From NCBI GenBank assembly GCA_049664225.1, contig JBATEX010000190.1, forward strand, positions 186,001 through 250,000: a stretch of 64,000 nt of DNA. Reading direction: 5' to 3'. Below, in pieces: positions 16,055-25,576 of this stretch. Each line of letters begins with the position of its first letter. Within the stretch, counting starts at the first letter, position 1. The translations under genes were made by a program, and so were the position numbers. Origin of the DNA: JAUVRX01 sp049664225 (GTDB lineage: Bacteria > Acidobacteriota > Thermoanaerobaculia > Multivoradales > JAHEKO01). The notes under the pieces were generated by a model. The model was not told where the DNA came from. It did not search any database and worked only from the letters and a program-made list of their open reading frames with translations.

Positions 16055-18427
16055 CTAGAAACCCGGACCGATGCTGAACTGGAAAGTCTCGAATCGATCG
16101 TCAGGCAGTGGATTGATGTTGTAGGCGTAAATGAAGCGGAGGGGAGCACCCAACATGGGCACCGTGACCTGCAGCTCCGCTCCGGTGGAGAGGCGGAGGT
16201 TCTGGAAATCGAAACTCTGGTCGTCACCGTAGACTTTGCCCCCATCGGTGTAGAACAGGAAGCGGAAGGGGCCCTTCAGCACGAAGATCGCCTCGAGGTT
16301 GAGCTGGAGCGATCGATTGCCGCCGAGAGGAAACCCCGACAGGTCGGTCACCGTGTTGCCTTCTGAGTCTCTGACCCAGATAGACCGGTATTTGAATCCC
16401 CGAACACTGCTTTCCCCGCCGAGGTAGAACCGATCGTTGAAATACAGCGGAGTGTCGCCAATCGGCTCGATGTAGCCCGCTGAAGCATTCATCCCCAGGA
16501 CTGTGCGCATACGGCCCTTGGTCATGGGCAGGAACTTCTGGTAGGAGCCTTGCGGTCGCCAGAAGTCTGTGTTGCCTCCCAGGGGTCCACCCGCCAGATC
16601 GAGCGAGATATTGGCGCGACTGCCGAAAGTCGGCTGTAAACGACTGTCCCTTCGATCCCTCACCACGGACCAACGCAGCATCGCTACCTTGCGGTTGATC
16701 TGCTGAGTGATCCTGTTGCCTTCCAGGTCGAATTCAGTTCGCGCCTCGTCCGAGTCGAAGCGGGAGAAGGTCGTCGAGAAATTGCCGAAGATCCCGAGGT
16801 TTCGACCATAAGTCAGGGTTCCGCCGAAATTGTCCTGAAACACGGTCTGGCCGGTGAGAAGGTTGTAGTCGAGACGGCGCTTGAAGATCGACGCGCCGAA
16901 ACTCTGAGGCTTGTTCAGAAACCAGGGAATGAAGTAGGACAAGTCGAAGATATCTTGCCGGGAGCCCAACTGCGCGGAAACGCCTAGGGTCTCTCCCCTT
17001 CCCAGGAAGTTCCTAGTTCTGAACTGGAACTGGCCGAAGAAGCCATCGACTTCGCTGAAGCCACCACCGAACAGCATTTCGGTGCGCTCGCCCTCCTCGC
17101 CCTGAATGGTGAGGTCGACGAGCTTCTCCTCCGAATCGATGTCAAAGGCAACTGGATCCTCTTCATCGACTTTGAACACCTCGGACTGCCCGATGCGCAG
17201 CAGGCTGTTCTTCAGGGCCCCGGTGTTCATGACCAGGCCCTCCTGGATGCTCATGTCGCGCCGCAGTACCTTGTCCTTCGTCTTGGTATTGCCCGAGAAC
17301 TCGATCCGGCCGATGCGAAACTGCTCGCCTTCATCCACGTGGATGATCACATCGGCCACCTGATCGGGCTTCTCCACGATCTCGGGCTCGATCTGTGCAA
17401 ACAGGTGACCTGTATTCGAATAGAGCTCCCGAATCGTCTCCAGACCGTCGTCGATGACCTTGGAGCGCAGCCAACCGCCCTTCGGGCGCTCGAACTGGCG
17501 CAGCAGCACCTCAGCCGGGAACCGGTCGGTGCCCTCGATGGTGATCTCGCCGAGCTTCCACCGATCTCCTTCCTCGACGGGAATCGTGATGAACAGCCGA
17601 CGTTTGACGTCTTTGCCCGCGGCTTCGCCACCTTTGACGGGCTTGACCTCGATCTTCGGCTCTCCCAGAACCACATTCTTGTAGCCCGCCTTCAGGTAGA
17701 GCTCCCGAACGGAGTCCAGATCCTCGCTCAACGCGGCAGGACTGTAGATGTCCTTCTTCATGATCTTGGTGATGAGGTTGGATTCCTTGGTGTCGCTCAT
17801 CGACCAGCCCAGTCGCATGTCCTTGAAGACAGTGTTGCCCTCGAAGTCGATGTCACCCACCCTGACCTTGTCACCCTCGTCGATCGTATAGACCACTCGA
17901 CGGTCGGATCTGGAGGCCGCTTCAACGGTGTAGTTGGCCTCTGCCAATCGGAAGCCCTTTTCGGCGTAGAGCTCCTCGATCGCGGCTTTGAGCCTGTGCA
18001 GCTCACCGAGGCTGAGGGAATCGCCTTCGCGCACCCGAATCGAATCGGTGATGATCCTCTCGTTGATATCCGATCGGCTTATCCGCTTCAGTCCCTCGTA
18101 GTCGATTGACCGCAGGATCGGCCTCTCCTTGACCGTCACCGTCACCTGCACACCACCGTCGGTCGGACCTGTTTCGATCTTGATGTCATCCACCAGGTTG
18201 CGAATCCATAGGGCGTGGATCTTCTCGTTCAGCTTGTCGGCCTCGAAGACTTCCCCCTCGGCCAGACCAAGGTAGTAGTTGAGGGTATCCTCAGTCAGCG
18301 ACTCGAGTCCCTGGTAGAGAATTGCCTGAATTGGCTGACCCTCCAGGTTCTGCGCCCGGGCAGGCAGCACCAGTCCCACCACCATGAGTAGGCCTATCAA
18401 CGCGGAGTGGATGATTTGGATCTTCAT
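16055..18427 (-). CDS. bamA: Outer membrane protein assembly factor BamA
   Basis: Central Omp85 insertase. 790 aa. A signal peptide (MKIQIIHSALIGLLMVVGLV then PARAQ) is followed by five POTRA domains, each opening with a recognisable strand: ILYQGLESL, IDYEGLKRI, IDFEGNTVF, ITIEGTDRF, IEFSGNTKT (about residues 25-440). The C-terminal 16-strand barrel contains the conserved loop-6 GGESSVRGFKYR and ends in an aromatic residue (FSIGPGF), the usual BAM signal. I placed the start at the ATG at 18427 because the signal peptide begins there; an upstream GTG at 18493 adds 22 unconvincing residues. It lies 140 bp after clpC. Confidence 0.96.
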   Translation of the reverse strand: MKIQIIHSALIGLLMVVGLVLPARAQNLEGQPIQAILYQGLESLTEDTLNYYLGLAEGEVFEADKLNEKIHALWIRNLVDDIKIETGPTDGGVQVTVTVKERPILRSIDYEGLKRISRSDINERIITDSIRVREGDSLSLGELHRLKAAIEELYAEKGFRLAEANYTVEAASRSDRRVVYTIDEGDKVRVGDIDFEGNTVFKDMRLGWSMSDTKESNLITKIMKKDIYSPAALSEDLDSVRELYLKAGYKNVVLGEPKIEVKPVKGGEAAGKDVKRRLFITIPVEEGDRWKLGEITIEGTDRFPAEVLLRQFERPKGGWLRSKVIDDGLETIRELYSNTGHLFAQIEPEIVEKPDQVADVIIHVDEGEQFRIGRIEFSGNTKTKDKVLRRDMSIQEGLVMNTGALKNSLLRIGQSEVFKVDEEDPVAFDIDSEEKLVDLTIQGEEGERTEMLFGGGFSEVDGFFGQFQFRTRNFLGRGETLGVSAQLGSRQDIFDLSYFIPWFLNKPQSFGASIFKRRLDYNLLTGQTVFQDNFGGTLTYGRNLGIFGNFSTTFSRFDSDEARTEFDLEGNRITQQINRKVAMLRWSVVRDRRDSRLQPTFGSRANISLDLAGGPLGGNTDFWRPQGSYQKFLPMTKGRMRTVLGMNASAGYIEPIGDTPLYFNDRFYLGGESSVRGFKYRSIWVRDSEGNTVTDLSGFPLGGNRSLQLNLEAIFVLKGPFRFLFYTDGGKVYGDDQSFDFQNLRLSTGAELQVTVPMLGAPLRFIYAYNINPLPDDRFETFQFSIGPGF

Positions 18428-18567
18428 CGATGGAACGACTCTGCGGATGCCGATTCGCACACTTGGATACAGGTCAGGCAGCGAGGATTCCACCCCTAAG
18501 GTTACCTAACGACAGCGGGATTCATGCAAGCCCCTTGCCGCTGATGCCGTCAGACGATAACCGTACT

Positions 18568-20994
18568 TCAGTCCTGGCTGACCAGGGATTCTCCGATCTT
18601 CGGATGGAGTTTCAGCTCATCGTTCTCGACTGTGATGCCGATGAGCCCAATGACTTCCCCGTGCCTGGCGATCAAGACCTCCGAGACTGCATCCTGAACA
18701 TAGCGTTGGATCGTCCGCCGAAGAGGACGGGCCCCAGTGGAAGGGTCGATCCCCGCCTTTTCCAGAAGCCACAACTTCGCTTCATCTGACACTTCGACCT
18801 CCAGGCGCCGCTCCTCGAGTGTCAAATTGACATCCTCCAGCAAGATATCCACGATGGCCCTCAACTCTGTTGGGCCCAGCGGATTGAAGACGAGGACCTC
18901 GTCGACCCGGTTGATGAACTCTGGGCTGAAGGATTGCCGCAGCGAGGCCAGGATCTCTTGTTCGAGCCGCTCGAACTCCCTGTCCCGGTCCGACTCTCCG
19001 AAGCCCATGCGACCTCCCCGCAGCACCAGCTGACTCCCGATATTCGAAGTCATCAGGACGATTGCGTTCTTGAAATCGACCTGGTTCCCATAGGCGTCGG
19101 TGAGCAGGCCGTCCTCGAGAATCTGCAGCAGCAAATTCGCCACGTCCGGATGCGCCTTCTCGATCTCGTCGAACAGAATCACCGAATAGGGCTGGCGGCG
19201 AATGCGCTCGGTCAGCTGTCCCCCTTCGTCGTGACCGACGTAGCCTGGCGGCGATCCGATCATCTTGGAAACGGCATGCTTCTCCATATACTCGCTCATG
19301 TCGAAGCGAATCAGAGAAGCCTGGCTACCGAACAGAAACTCGCCGAGACGGCGGGCGACCTCTGTCTTGCCCACCCCAGAAGGCCCGAGAAAGATAAAAG
19401 ACCCGACGGGCCGCTGCGGGTTGCTCACTCCGAGCCGAGATCTCCGAATGGCACGGCTGATGGCGCTGATCGCATGATCCTGCCCGACGATACGCTGGCG
19501 CAGGGTCTGCTCCATTTGCATCAACTTCTCGGCCTCTTCGCTCTGCAGACTGGATACCGGTATGCCAGTCCACGAAGCGATCACCTCCTCGATGTCCTTC
19601 TTCGTCACTTGCAGGACGGAATCTTCGTCGGTTTGCGTGCGCAGTTTCTCGAGATCCTCCCGCAGCTCGATCTCCTTTTCCCTCAGATAGACGGCTCTCT
19701 CGAAGTCCTTGTCGGAGATGGCCGACTTCATCTCTTTGACGACCTCGCCGATCTCCTGCTCCAATCGGCGCACGTTCTGGGTATCCCGAACTCGGCGCAG
19801 CTTCACCTTGGCCCCGGCCTCGTCGATCACGTCGATAGCCTTGTCCGGTTGATGTCGATCGGCAATGTAACGGGTGGACTGGTAAATAGCAGCCTGCAGC
19901 GCGCCTGCCGTGTAGTGAACCTTGTGAAACGCCTCGTACCGATCCTTCACACCCTGCAGGATCTTCAGCGTCTCTTCCTGGTTCGGTGGCTCGATTTGAA
20001 TCGACTGGAATCGACGCAGCAGGGATCGATCCTTCTCGATGTACTTGCGGTACTCCTTGAGTGTCGTGGCGCCGACGCAGGACACTTCGCCGCGGGAAAG
20101 AGCCGGCTTGAGAATGTTCGCCGCATCGAGAGAACCCTCGGCCGACCCGGCCCCGATCAATGAGTGGATTTCATCGATAAAGACAATGACATCCTGATTG
20201 TCCTTGAGCTCACCGAGAATACCCTTGAGGCGCTCTTCGAACTGACCCCGGTACTTGGTGCCGGCGACGATCAAGGAGAGATCCAGTGCCAGAATCTTCT
20301 TCTGCGCCAGAGACAAAGGCACCTGACCCTCGACGATGCGCTGCGCCAGGCCCTCGACAATCGCGGTCTTCCCAACGCCCGGCTCACCGAGGAGAATCGG
20401 GTTGTTCTTGGTCCGCCGGGAGAGAATCTGGACAATCCGTTCGACCTCTGAGTCTCGACCGATGAGGGGGTCGAAGGTCCCCTGAGCCGCCAGAAAGGTG
20501 AGATCGCGTGCATACTCCGCCAGGAAGGGCTGTTCCTCTTTCTGCTGGGTGGCCTCGCGTTCTTTGGCGATCGCCAGGACCTCCTCCCTGACGCTGTAGA
20601 GGTCCAGTCCGTGTTGCGTCAGGGTGCGCATCGCCAGACAACCATCGACCCGCAACAGGCCGATTAGCAGGTGCTCGGAGCCGACTGACGGATGAAGCAT
20701 GCTCTCTGCCTCGTGGGAGCCGTAGGCAAGGACCTTCTTGGACTCTTCGGACAAAGGCAGCTCTGCCGTGGACGAGATCCTCTCCACGAAGACCTTCTCG
20801 CCTTCGATCTGTTTGCGAAGCACCTCAGGCTTCACCTTCAGCCGTCGAAACAGCTCGGTGACGCTCTCTTCACCCTCACGCAGGATGCCAAGCAGAATAT
20901 GCTCGGACTCGATGACCCGACTGCCGAGTTTGCTGGCTTCGTAGCGCGCGAAGAAAAGGGCTCTCCGAGCCTTCTCGTTATACTTCTCGAACAC
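18568..20994 (-). CDS. clpC: ATP-dependent Clp protease ATP-binding subunit ClpC
   Basis: AAA+ unfoldase that feeds ClpP. 808 aa. It has paired Clp-N repeats (residues about 1-145, ESEHILLGILREGEESV and GSEHLLIGLLRVDG), NBD1 with GEPGVGKTAIVEGLAQR near residue 210, and a central UVR-like helical segment (SDKDFERAVYLREKE, typical of ClpC rather than ClpB). NBD2 has FLGPSGVGKTEVARRL near residue 545, and a ClpB-D2-small domain completes the C-terminus. The start is GTG at 20994. A perfect eight-base inverted repeat (21004-21026) can bury the TTGGAG ribosome-binding site ten bases upstream. It sits between lolD and bamA in an envelope gene run. Confidence 0.96.
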   Translation of the reverse strand: MFEKYNEKARRALFFARYEASKLGSRVIESEHILLGILREGEESVTELFRRLKVKPEVLRKQIEGEKVFVERISSTAELPLSEESKKVLAYGSHEAESMLHPSVGSEHLLIGLLRVDGCLAMRTLTQHGLDLYSVREEVLAIAKEREATQQKEEQPFLAEYARDLTFLAAQGTFDPLIGRDSEVERIVQILSRRTKNNPILLGEPGVGKTAIVEGLAQRIVEGQVPLSLAQKKILALDLSLIVAGTKYRGQFEERLKGILGELKDNQDVIVFIDEIHSLIGAGSAEGSLDAANILKPALSRGEVSCVGATTLKEYRKYIEKDRSLLRRFQSIQIEPPNQEETLKILQGVKDRYEAFHKVHYTAGALQAAIYQSTRYIADRHQPDKAIDVIDEAGAKVKLRRVRDTQNVRRLEQEIGEVVKEMKSAISDKDFERAVYLREKEIELREDLEKLRTQTDEDSVLQVTKKDIEEVIASWTGIPVSSLQSEEAEKLMQMEQTLRQRIVGQDHAISAISRAIRRSRLGVSNPQRPVGSFIFLGPSGVGKTEVARRLGEFLFGSQASLIRFDMSEYMEKHAVSKMIGSPPGYVGHDEGGQLTERIRRQPYSVILFDEIEKAHPDVANLLLQILEDGLLTDAYGNQVDFKNAIVLMTSNIGSQLVLRGGRMGFGESDRDREFERLEQEILASLRQSFSPEFINRVDEVLVFNPLGPTELRAIVDILLEDVNLTLEERRLEVEVSDEAKLWLLEKAGIDPSTGARPLRRTIQRYVQDAVSEVLIARHGEVIGLIGITVENDELKLHPKIGESLVSQD

Positions 20995-21003
20995 TCGTCG
21001 TGG

Positions 21004-21026
21004 ACTCCAAAACGCCGCTTTGGAGT
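21004..21026 (-). promoter_or_regulatory. Inverted repeat that sequesters the clpC ribosome-binding site
   Basis: The arms ACTCCAAA (21004-21011) and TTTGGAGT (21019-21026) are perfectly complementary across a seven-base loop. In the clpC mRNA the 3' arm contains UUUGGAGU, the only Shine-Dalgarno-like sequence before the GTG at 20994. No U-run follows, so it is not a terminator. It may act as an RNA switch (for example temperature-dependent) or as a DNA operator. Confidence 0.6.
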
Positions 21027-21044
21027 AGATTTCGACAGGCGGAA

Positions 21045-21728
21045 TCAGCGGCGCTCAGCGTGTAATTTGCCGCCTTCGAGTCTCAGGAGTCTACCACAAC
21101 GACTGGCCAGCTCCGGGTTGTGCGTGACCACCAAAGCGGTGGTTCCGTGCCTCTCCTGCAGGTCCAACATCAGGTCGAATACCTGGACTCCGCTCTCCGG
21201 ATCCAGGTTGCCGGTCGGCTCGTCTGCCAGTATCAGAGGAGGCTCCATGAACAGCGCCCTGCATAGCGCCACTCGTTGGCGCTCGCCGCCTGAGAGTTGG
21301 TTGGGAAAATGGTCCAGACGATCCTGAAGACCGACTTCGTCCAGAAGGCCGCGAGCTCGCTCTTCGGCCCAGGCCGTGCTCTTGCCGGCGATGCGACCCG
21401 GCAACATGACATTCTCGAGTGCCGAGAAATCGCCCAGTAGCTCCTGGAACTGGAAGACGAAGCCGATCGTCCGATTTCGAAAGGCTGCCAGTCGGCGCGG
21501 GCCCAGGTCGGCGAGACCCTGGCCACCGACCTCCACGGTTCCGGAATCCGGGATATCCAGCGCCCCTAGCAGATGAAGCAGCGTCGATTTACCGCAGCCA
21601 GAGGGGCCAACGACCGCCACGAACTCCCCGGCTCGAACTTCCAGGTCGACTCCGTTGAGCACCTGAACCAGTCGCTCCCCATCCCGGTACGACTTGCGGA
21701 CTCCGTTTACCCGAATGGAGACGCTCAT
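21045..21728 (-). CDS. lolD: Lipoprotein-releasing ABC transporter ATP-binding protein LolD
   Basis: ATPase of the Lol complex that extracts lipoproteins from the inner membrane. 227 aa with Walker A VGPSGCGKSTLLHLLG (residues about 40-55), Q-loop FVFQFQELLGDFSALEN, signature QLSGGERQRVALCRALF, Walker B LILADEPTGNLD and the H-loop VVTHNPELA. The MacB/LolD type is indicated by FQ.LLGDFSALENV. The ATG at 21728 overlaps the permease stop (ATGA), so LolC/E and LolD are made in concert. Confidence 0.93.
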   Translation of the reverse strand: MSVSIRVNGVRKSYRDGERLVQVLNGVDLEVRAGEFVAVVGPSGCGKSTLLHLLGALDIPDSGTVEVGGQGLADLGPRRLAAFRNRTIGFVFQFQELLGDFSALENVMLPGRIAGKSTAWAEERARGLLDEVGLQDRLDHFPNQLSGGERQRVALCRALFMEPPLILADEPTGNLDPESGVQVFDLMLDLQERHGTTALVVTHNPELASRCGRLLRLEGGKLHAERR

Positions 21729-22900
21729 CGTCTCAACGCCTCCACGGGCCACAGGGAGGCTGCCCGATGCGCAGCATAGAACGAACAGGCAAAAGTGAGA
21801 ACGACCGTAGTACCGACAATCGACAGCACATCCCGGGCGCGCACCAGAAAGGGCACGTGGTCGAGGAAATAGACCTGGCTCGGCAGGGATAGTAGCTCAT
21901 ACCGGTCCAGCAGCCATGCCCCCCCCACACCCAGCACGAGGCCGATCAGGGCCCCCAGCCCAACCAGTAGCCCGCCAAGCCACAGAAAGATCCGCCGCAA
22001 TTCCGACGGCGCGGCTCCCATGGCACCAAGCATGCCGACCTCGGGACGCTTGCTCGCCAAGATGAGGGTCAGGTCCGAGACCAGCGACATCCCGGCGACG
22101 ACGACAATCAGGAAGACAGCCACGAACATGAGGGTCTTTTCCAGCCGGAGCGCGAAGAACAGCACCCGATTCAGATCACGCCAGGTTCGCACAGTACTCC
22201 CGGCGGGTAGTAATTTCGGTAGCTTCCCAGCCACTTCGAGAGCGGTGCCCAGGTCACTGCAATCCACCAGCAGACGATAGACGGCAGAGCGCCCGAAGAG
22301 CAGGCTCGCCTCGGACAGTGGCAGGGCCAGCCGGTCTTCTTGTTCGGCTCGACCCGCTGCAAAACTCCCCACAACGGGGAGCCTGCGAACACGCGGTTGG
22401 GGCCCGACAGGGGTCAGTGTCGGGACCGGAGAGACAACCTCCACGACATCGCCTGGCTCCATGCCCCAGAGGCTGACCAGACCGTCACCCAGGTACAACC
22501 CGGGGTTCCGCGACGTTGCCCCTGGAAACAACGCTGGCAGCTCGGCACCAAAGCCGATCATTTCCACCGCCCTCGAACGACCTCGAGCCAGCAGCCAACC
22601 CCTGCCCCGCACAACGATCTGAGCTGACCGCACCCCGTCGACACCGTCCACCTCTCGCCTGGCCGCCTCCGCATCAGCTCCCGCCGGCAGCTCGACTTCG
22701 ATGTCGGGCGTCCTCGACAGCACCTCGCCTTTGAGCGCCGCCTGGAAGCCGGAAAGTGCAGCGAGAGCCAGAATCAAAGCTGCAACGCCGAGAGCGATAC
22801 CGCCGGCCGCGGTCAGGGACAGAAAGGTAATGAAGGCGTCCCGACGGGAGCTCTTGAGGTACCGGATTGCGATCCACAGCGGCAGCGAGACACTACTCAT
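21725..22900 (-). CDS. Lipoprotein-releasing ABC transporter permease LolC/LolE
   Basis: Inner-membrane permease partner of LolD, 391 aa. An N-terminal membrane helix (about residues 22-48, FITFLSLTAAGGIALGVAAL) is followed by a large periplasmic domain and three C-terminal helices (MFVAVFLIVVVAGMSLVSDL, an LGGLLVGLGALIGLVLGVGG stretch and a final helix near residue 365). The cytoplasmic coupling segment is ILASKRPEVGMLGAMGA. Only one permease gene accompanies lolD here; E. coli uses LolC plus LolE, so this may be a LolF-type homodimer or the second gene may lie elsewhere. It lies 50 bp after lysS. Confidence 0.9.
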   Translation of the reverse strand: MSSVSLPLWIAIRYLKSSRRDAFITFLSLTAAGGIALGVAALILALAALSGFQAALKGEVLSRTPDIEVELPAGADAEAARREVDGVDGVRSAQIVVRGRGWLLARGRSRAVEMIGFGAELPALFPGATSRNPGLYLGDGLVSLWGMEPGDVVEVVSPVPTLTPVGPQPRVRRLPVVGSFAAGRAEQEDRLALPLSEASLLFGRSAVYRLLVDCSDLGTALEVAGKLPKLLPAGSTVRTWRDLNRVLFFALRLEKTLMFVAVFLIVVVAGMSLVSDLTLILASKRPEVGMLGAMGAAPSELRRIFLWLGGLLVGLGALIGLVLGVGGAWLLDRYELLSLPSQVYFLDHVPFLVRARDVLSIVGTTVVLTFACSFYAAHRAASLWPVEALRR

Positions 22901-22950
22901 GCATCCAATTCCCGAAGAGACTGCGTGAGGATCCTCAAATCGGAGTCATC

Positions 22951-24525
22951 CTACTCATCGGCAGCCTCCGGGCGCAGCAGGGGAAAGAGAATGACATCAC
23001 GGATCGACGGGCTGTCCGTGAACAACATGACCAGCCTGTCGATGCCGATCCCCTCGCCGCCGGCGGGCGGCATGCCGTGCTCGAGGGCCCGGATGTAGTC
23101 CTCGTCGAAACGATGTGCCTCGTCGTCGCCACTTTGCCTGGCTTTGACTTGGTCCCGAAACCGCTGAGCCTGCAGGTCCGGATCATTCAGCTCCGAGTAG
23201 GCATTGGCGATCTCCATGCCGCCCATGAACAGCTCGAAGCGCTCGGTAAATCGGGGATCGTCGGAGCAGACCTTGGCGAACGGCGAGACCTCCACGGGGA
23301 TCTCGCTGATGAAGGTAGGTTGGATCAGCTGATTCTCCACCGTCTCTTCGAAAAGCGCCACCAGGAAGCGACCGTACCAACCTGCGGGTAGGTCGACGCC
23401 CGGGTATCGCTCTTCGAGCTCCGGTCTGGACGAGCACTGGAGAACGGCGTGCTTGGAGTCATTGGCGACCGCCGGCAGGGACAACTGCCGTTCGCCGAAG
23501 ATCCCCACCAGGTCCGCCAGGTGGTCCAATCTCTCGACATCGACGCCGGCAAACTTCGCAATCGCCTGCCGCATGGTGTACCGATCCCACGGCGGAGCGA
23601 GCTCGAGGCGCGTGTCATTCCAAAGCACGGCCGGCTCTCCGAGAACTTGCGATGCCAGCGCCGACACCATCTCCTCGGTGAAGGACATGAGCTGCTCATA
23701 GTCAGAGTAGGCCCAATAGAACTCCAGCATGGTGAACTCGGGATTGTGTTGGGTGGAGATTCCCTCGTTGCGAAAGTTCCTATTGACCTCATAGACACGA
23801 TGAAAGCCGCCGACAAGCAGGCGCTTCAAGTAGAGCTCAGGTGCAATTCGCAGATAGAGGTCGATGTCCAGTGCATTGTGATGGGTGACGAAGGGCCGGG
23901 CGGTGGCACCTCCAGCCATCACCTGCATCATCGGCGTTTCGACCTCGAGAAATCCGCGCTCATTCAAAAACGTGCGGAGTCCGCTGATGAGCGCAGCTCG
24001 CACCTCGAAGCGGCGACGGGAGTCCTCGTTGAACAGGAGGTCCAGATATCTTCGGCGATAGCGGGCTTCCACATCGGTCAGGCCATGCCACTTTTCGGGC
24101 AAGGGCCTTACTGCCTTGGCCAGCATCGTCAGCGAAGTTGTCGCCAGGGTCAGCTCTCCGGTGCGCGTTCGAATCAGCGTACCCTCAGCCGCTGCATAGT
24201 CACCGAGATCCAGATTCTCGAGGACTGTCGAGCCCTCCTCATCGAGCTCCTGCCGACGAACCATCAGCTGCAGCTTCGAGCCACCATCGTGCAGATCCAC
24301 GAAGGCCGTCTTGCCATGCTTTCGCAGGGCCCGGACTCTGCCGGCAACCCTCAGCCCAATCTCCTCCGAAACCAGGGACTCGGTATCGAGCTCGCGGTAG
24401 CTGCGATGCACTTCCGAGGGCTCCAGATCCAACTCGGCGCGACTGGGATAGGGAGCTATGCCTACCTCGGCCAGCGCCTCGCGCTTCTGGCGTCGATTGG
24501 CGATTTGCGCTTCGAGCTCCGACAT
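22951..24525 (-). CDS. lysS: Lysyl-tRNA synthetase, class II
   Basis: Charges tRNA-Lys. 524 aa. The N-terminal OB-fold anticodon-binding domain contains VAGRVRALRKHGKTAFVDLHD at residues about 60-80. The class II catalytic core has motif 1 (LRTFLNERGFLEVETPMM), motif 2 (VNRNFRNEGISTQHNPEFTM) and motif 3 (GEGIGIDRLVMLFTDS), and the GGMEIANAYSELNDP segment completes the family picture. The ATG at 24525 follows GGGGGAAG. It is the first gene of the lysS-lolC/E-lolD-clpC-bamA run and is divergent from the PNP gene across 190 bp. Confidence 0.96.
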   Translation of the reverse strand: MSELEAQIANRRQKREALAEVGIAPYPSRAELDLEPSEVHRSYRELDTESLVSEEIGLRVAGRVRALRKHGKTAFVDLHDGGSKLQLMVRRQELDEEGSTVLENLDLGDYAAAEGTLIRTRTGELTLATTSLTMLAKAVRPLPEKWHGLTDVEARYRRRYLDLLFNEDSRRRFEVRAALISGLRTFLNERGFLEVETPMMQVMAGGATARPFVTHHNALDIDLYLRIAPELYLKRLLVGGFHRVYEVNRNFRNEGISTQHNPEFTMLEFYWAYSDYEQLMSFTEEMVSALASQVLGEPAVLWNDTRLELAPPWDRYTMRQAIAKFAGVDVERLDHLADLVGIFGERQLSLPAVANDSKHAVLQCSSRPELEERYPGVDLPAGWYGRFLVALFEETVENQLIQPTFISEIPVEVSPFAKVCSDDPRFTERFELFMGGMEIANAYSELNDPDLQAQRFRDQVKARQSGDDEAHRFDEDYIRALEHGMPPAGGEGIGIDRLVMLFTDSPSIRDVILFPLLRPEAADE

Positions 24526-24715
24526 GGCCTGTCTTCCCCCTTCTAGAGCGGCTTGGGCCTGTCTACCTCACAGGCGCCACCACCGATGGCTGCGGGGAAC
24601 GATATCGGATTTCTGGAGGATGTGCCTCCCGGCACTTTCCCAGGTCCCCCGTCGGCCACTCGCTCCACTTCGACCCAGCCTCGCCACTTCAAACATTCCC
24701 TATCACCCTGGTAGC

Positions 24716-25564
24716 ATGAGTCCCGTGAATTCGATGCGTCTGGAGCTCGACCAGGCGGCTCAAGCCTGGGACGAAACCGGCTGGCCTCGTCCGGAGGTGG
24801 TGCTGGTCTCGGGATCGGGTCTCGCGGTCGATCTCGGGGATCCCGAGGGGAGAGAGACCCCTCTTGGGCAGTGGTTGCCCTTCGAGACTCACAGAATCGA
24901 GGGCCACCCACTGAAGGTGCAGCTGCTGACGACCGAACAGGGTCGACCTGTTCTCTATCTGAAGGGTCGCCTCCATTCATATCAGGGCTACGACGCTCAT
25001 CAAACGGTGTTCACGATTCGCCTGGCAGCCACACTGGGGGCTCGGACCCTGGTCATGACCAACGCCGCCGGAGGCTTGCGAGGCGATCAGCGGCCCGGCG
25101 ACCTGATCTTGATACGAGATCAGATGAATCTGACTGGTCTCAATCCGCTTCGCGGCGAGTTGCCGAGTGAGTGGGGCCCCAGGTTTCCCGACATGACCGA
25201 GCCCTACAGTGGACGGTTGCGCACCCTGGCTCTCGAGACCGCAGAACGACTCGGGATGGTTCTCGGCCAGGGGACCTATGCTGCTGTAGCAGGCCCCAGC
25301 TATGAAACACCTGCCGAAGTCACCATGCTGCGACGTAACGGCGCCGACATGGTGGGCATGTCGACTGCTCTGGAGATCATCGCGGCCCGCCACATGGGTG
25401 TCGAATGTCTGGCGCTGTCTGTGATCACCAACCTCGCTCCAGGGATAGGCAGCGGCGGCGTGTCCCATGAAGAGGTGCTACAAGAAGGTAAAGAGGCTTC
25501 AGATCGGCTTCAGCGCCTGCTCACAGAGCTCCTGGCGCAGCAGCGCCTGACCCAGCCGGATTGA
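24716..25564 (+). CDS. Purine-nucleoside phosphorylase, PNP I (trimeric) type
   Basis: Phosphorolyses (deoxy)inosine or guanosine to base and (deoxy)ribose-1-phosphate. 282 aa with phosphate-site GSGLAVDLGD, GRLHSYQGYDAHQT, MTNAAGGLRGDQRPGDL, the ribose-site GPSYETPAEV and GADMVGMSTALEIIAARHMG. The STALE in place of the usual STVPE is a small deviation. Start is the ATG at 24716; upstream codons fall in the lysS intergenic gap. Products of this enzyme could be taken by HPRT, encoded 2 kb downstream. Confidence 0.93.
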   Translation: MSPVNSMRLELDQAAQAWDETGWPRPEVVLVSGSGLAVDLGDPEGRETPLGQWLPFETHRIEGHPLKVQLLTTEQGRPVLYLKGRLHSYQGYDAHQTVFTIRLAATLGARTLVMTNAAGGLRGDQRPGDLILIRDQMNLTGLNPLRGELPSEWGPRFPDMTEPYSGRLRTLALETAERLGMVLGQGTYAAVAGPSYETPAEVTMLRRNGADMVGMSTALEIIAARHMGVECLALSVITNLAPGIGSGGVSHEEVLQEGKEASDRLQRLLTELLAQQRLTQPD

Positions 25565-25576
25565 GCGGGCTGATTC

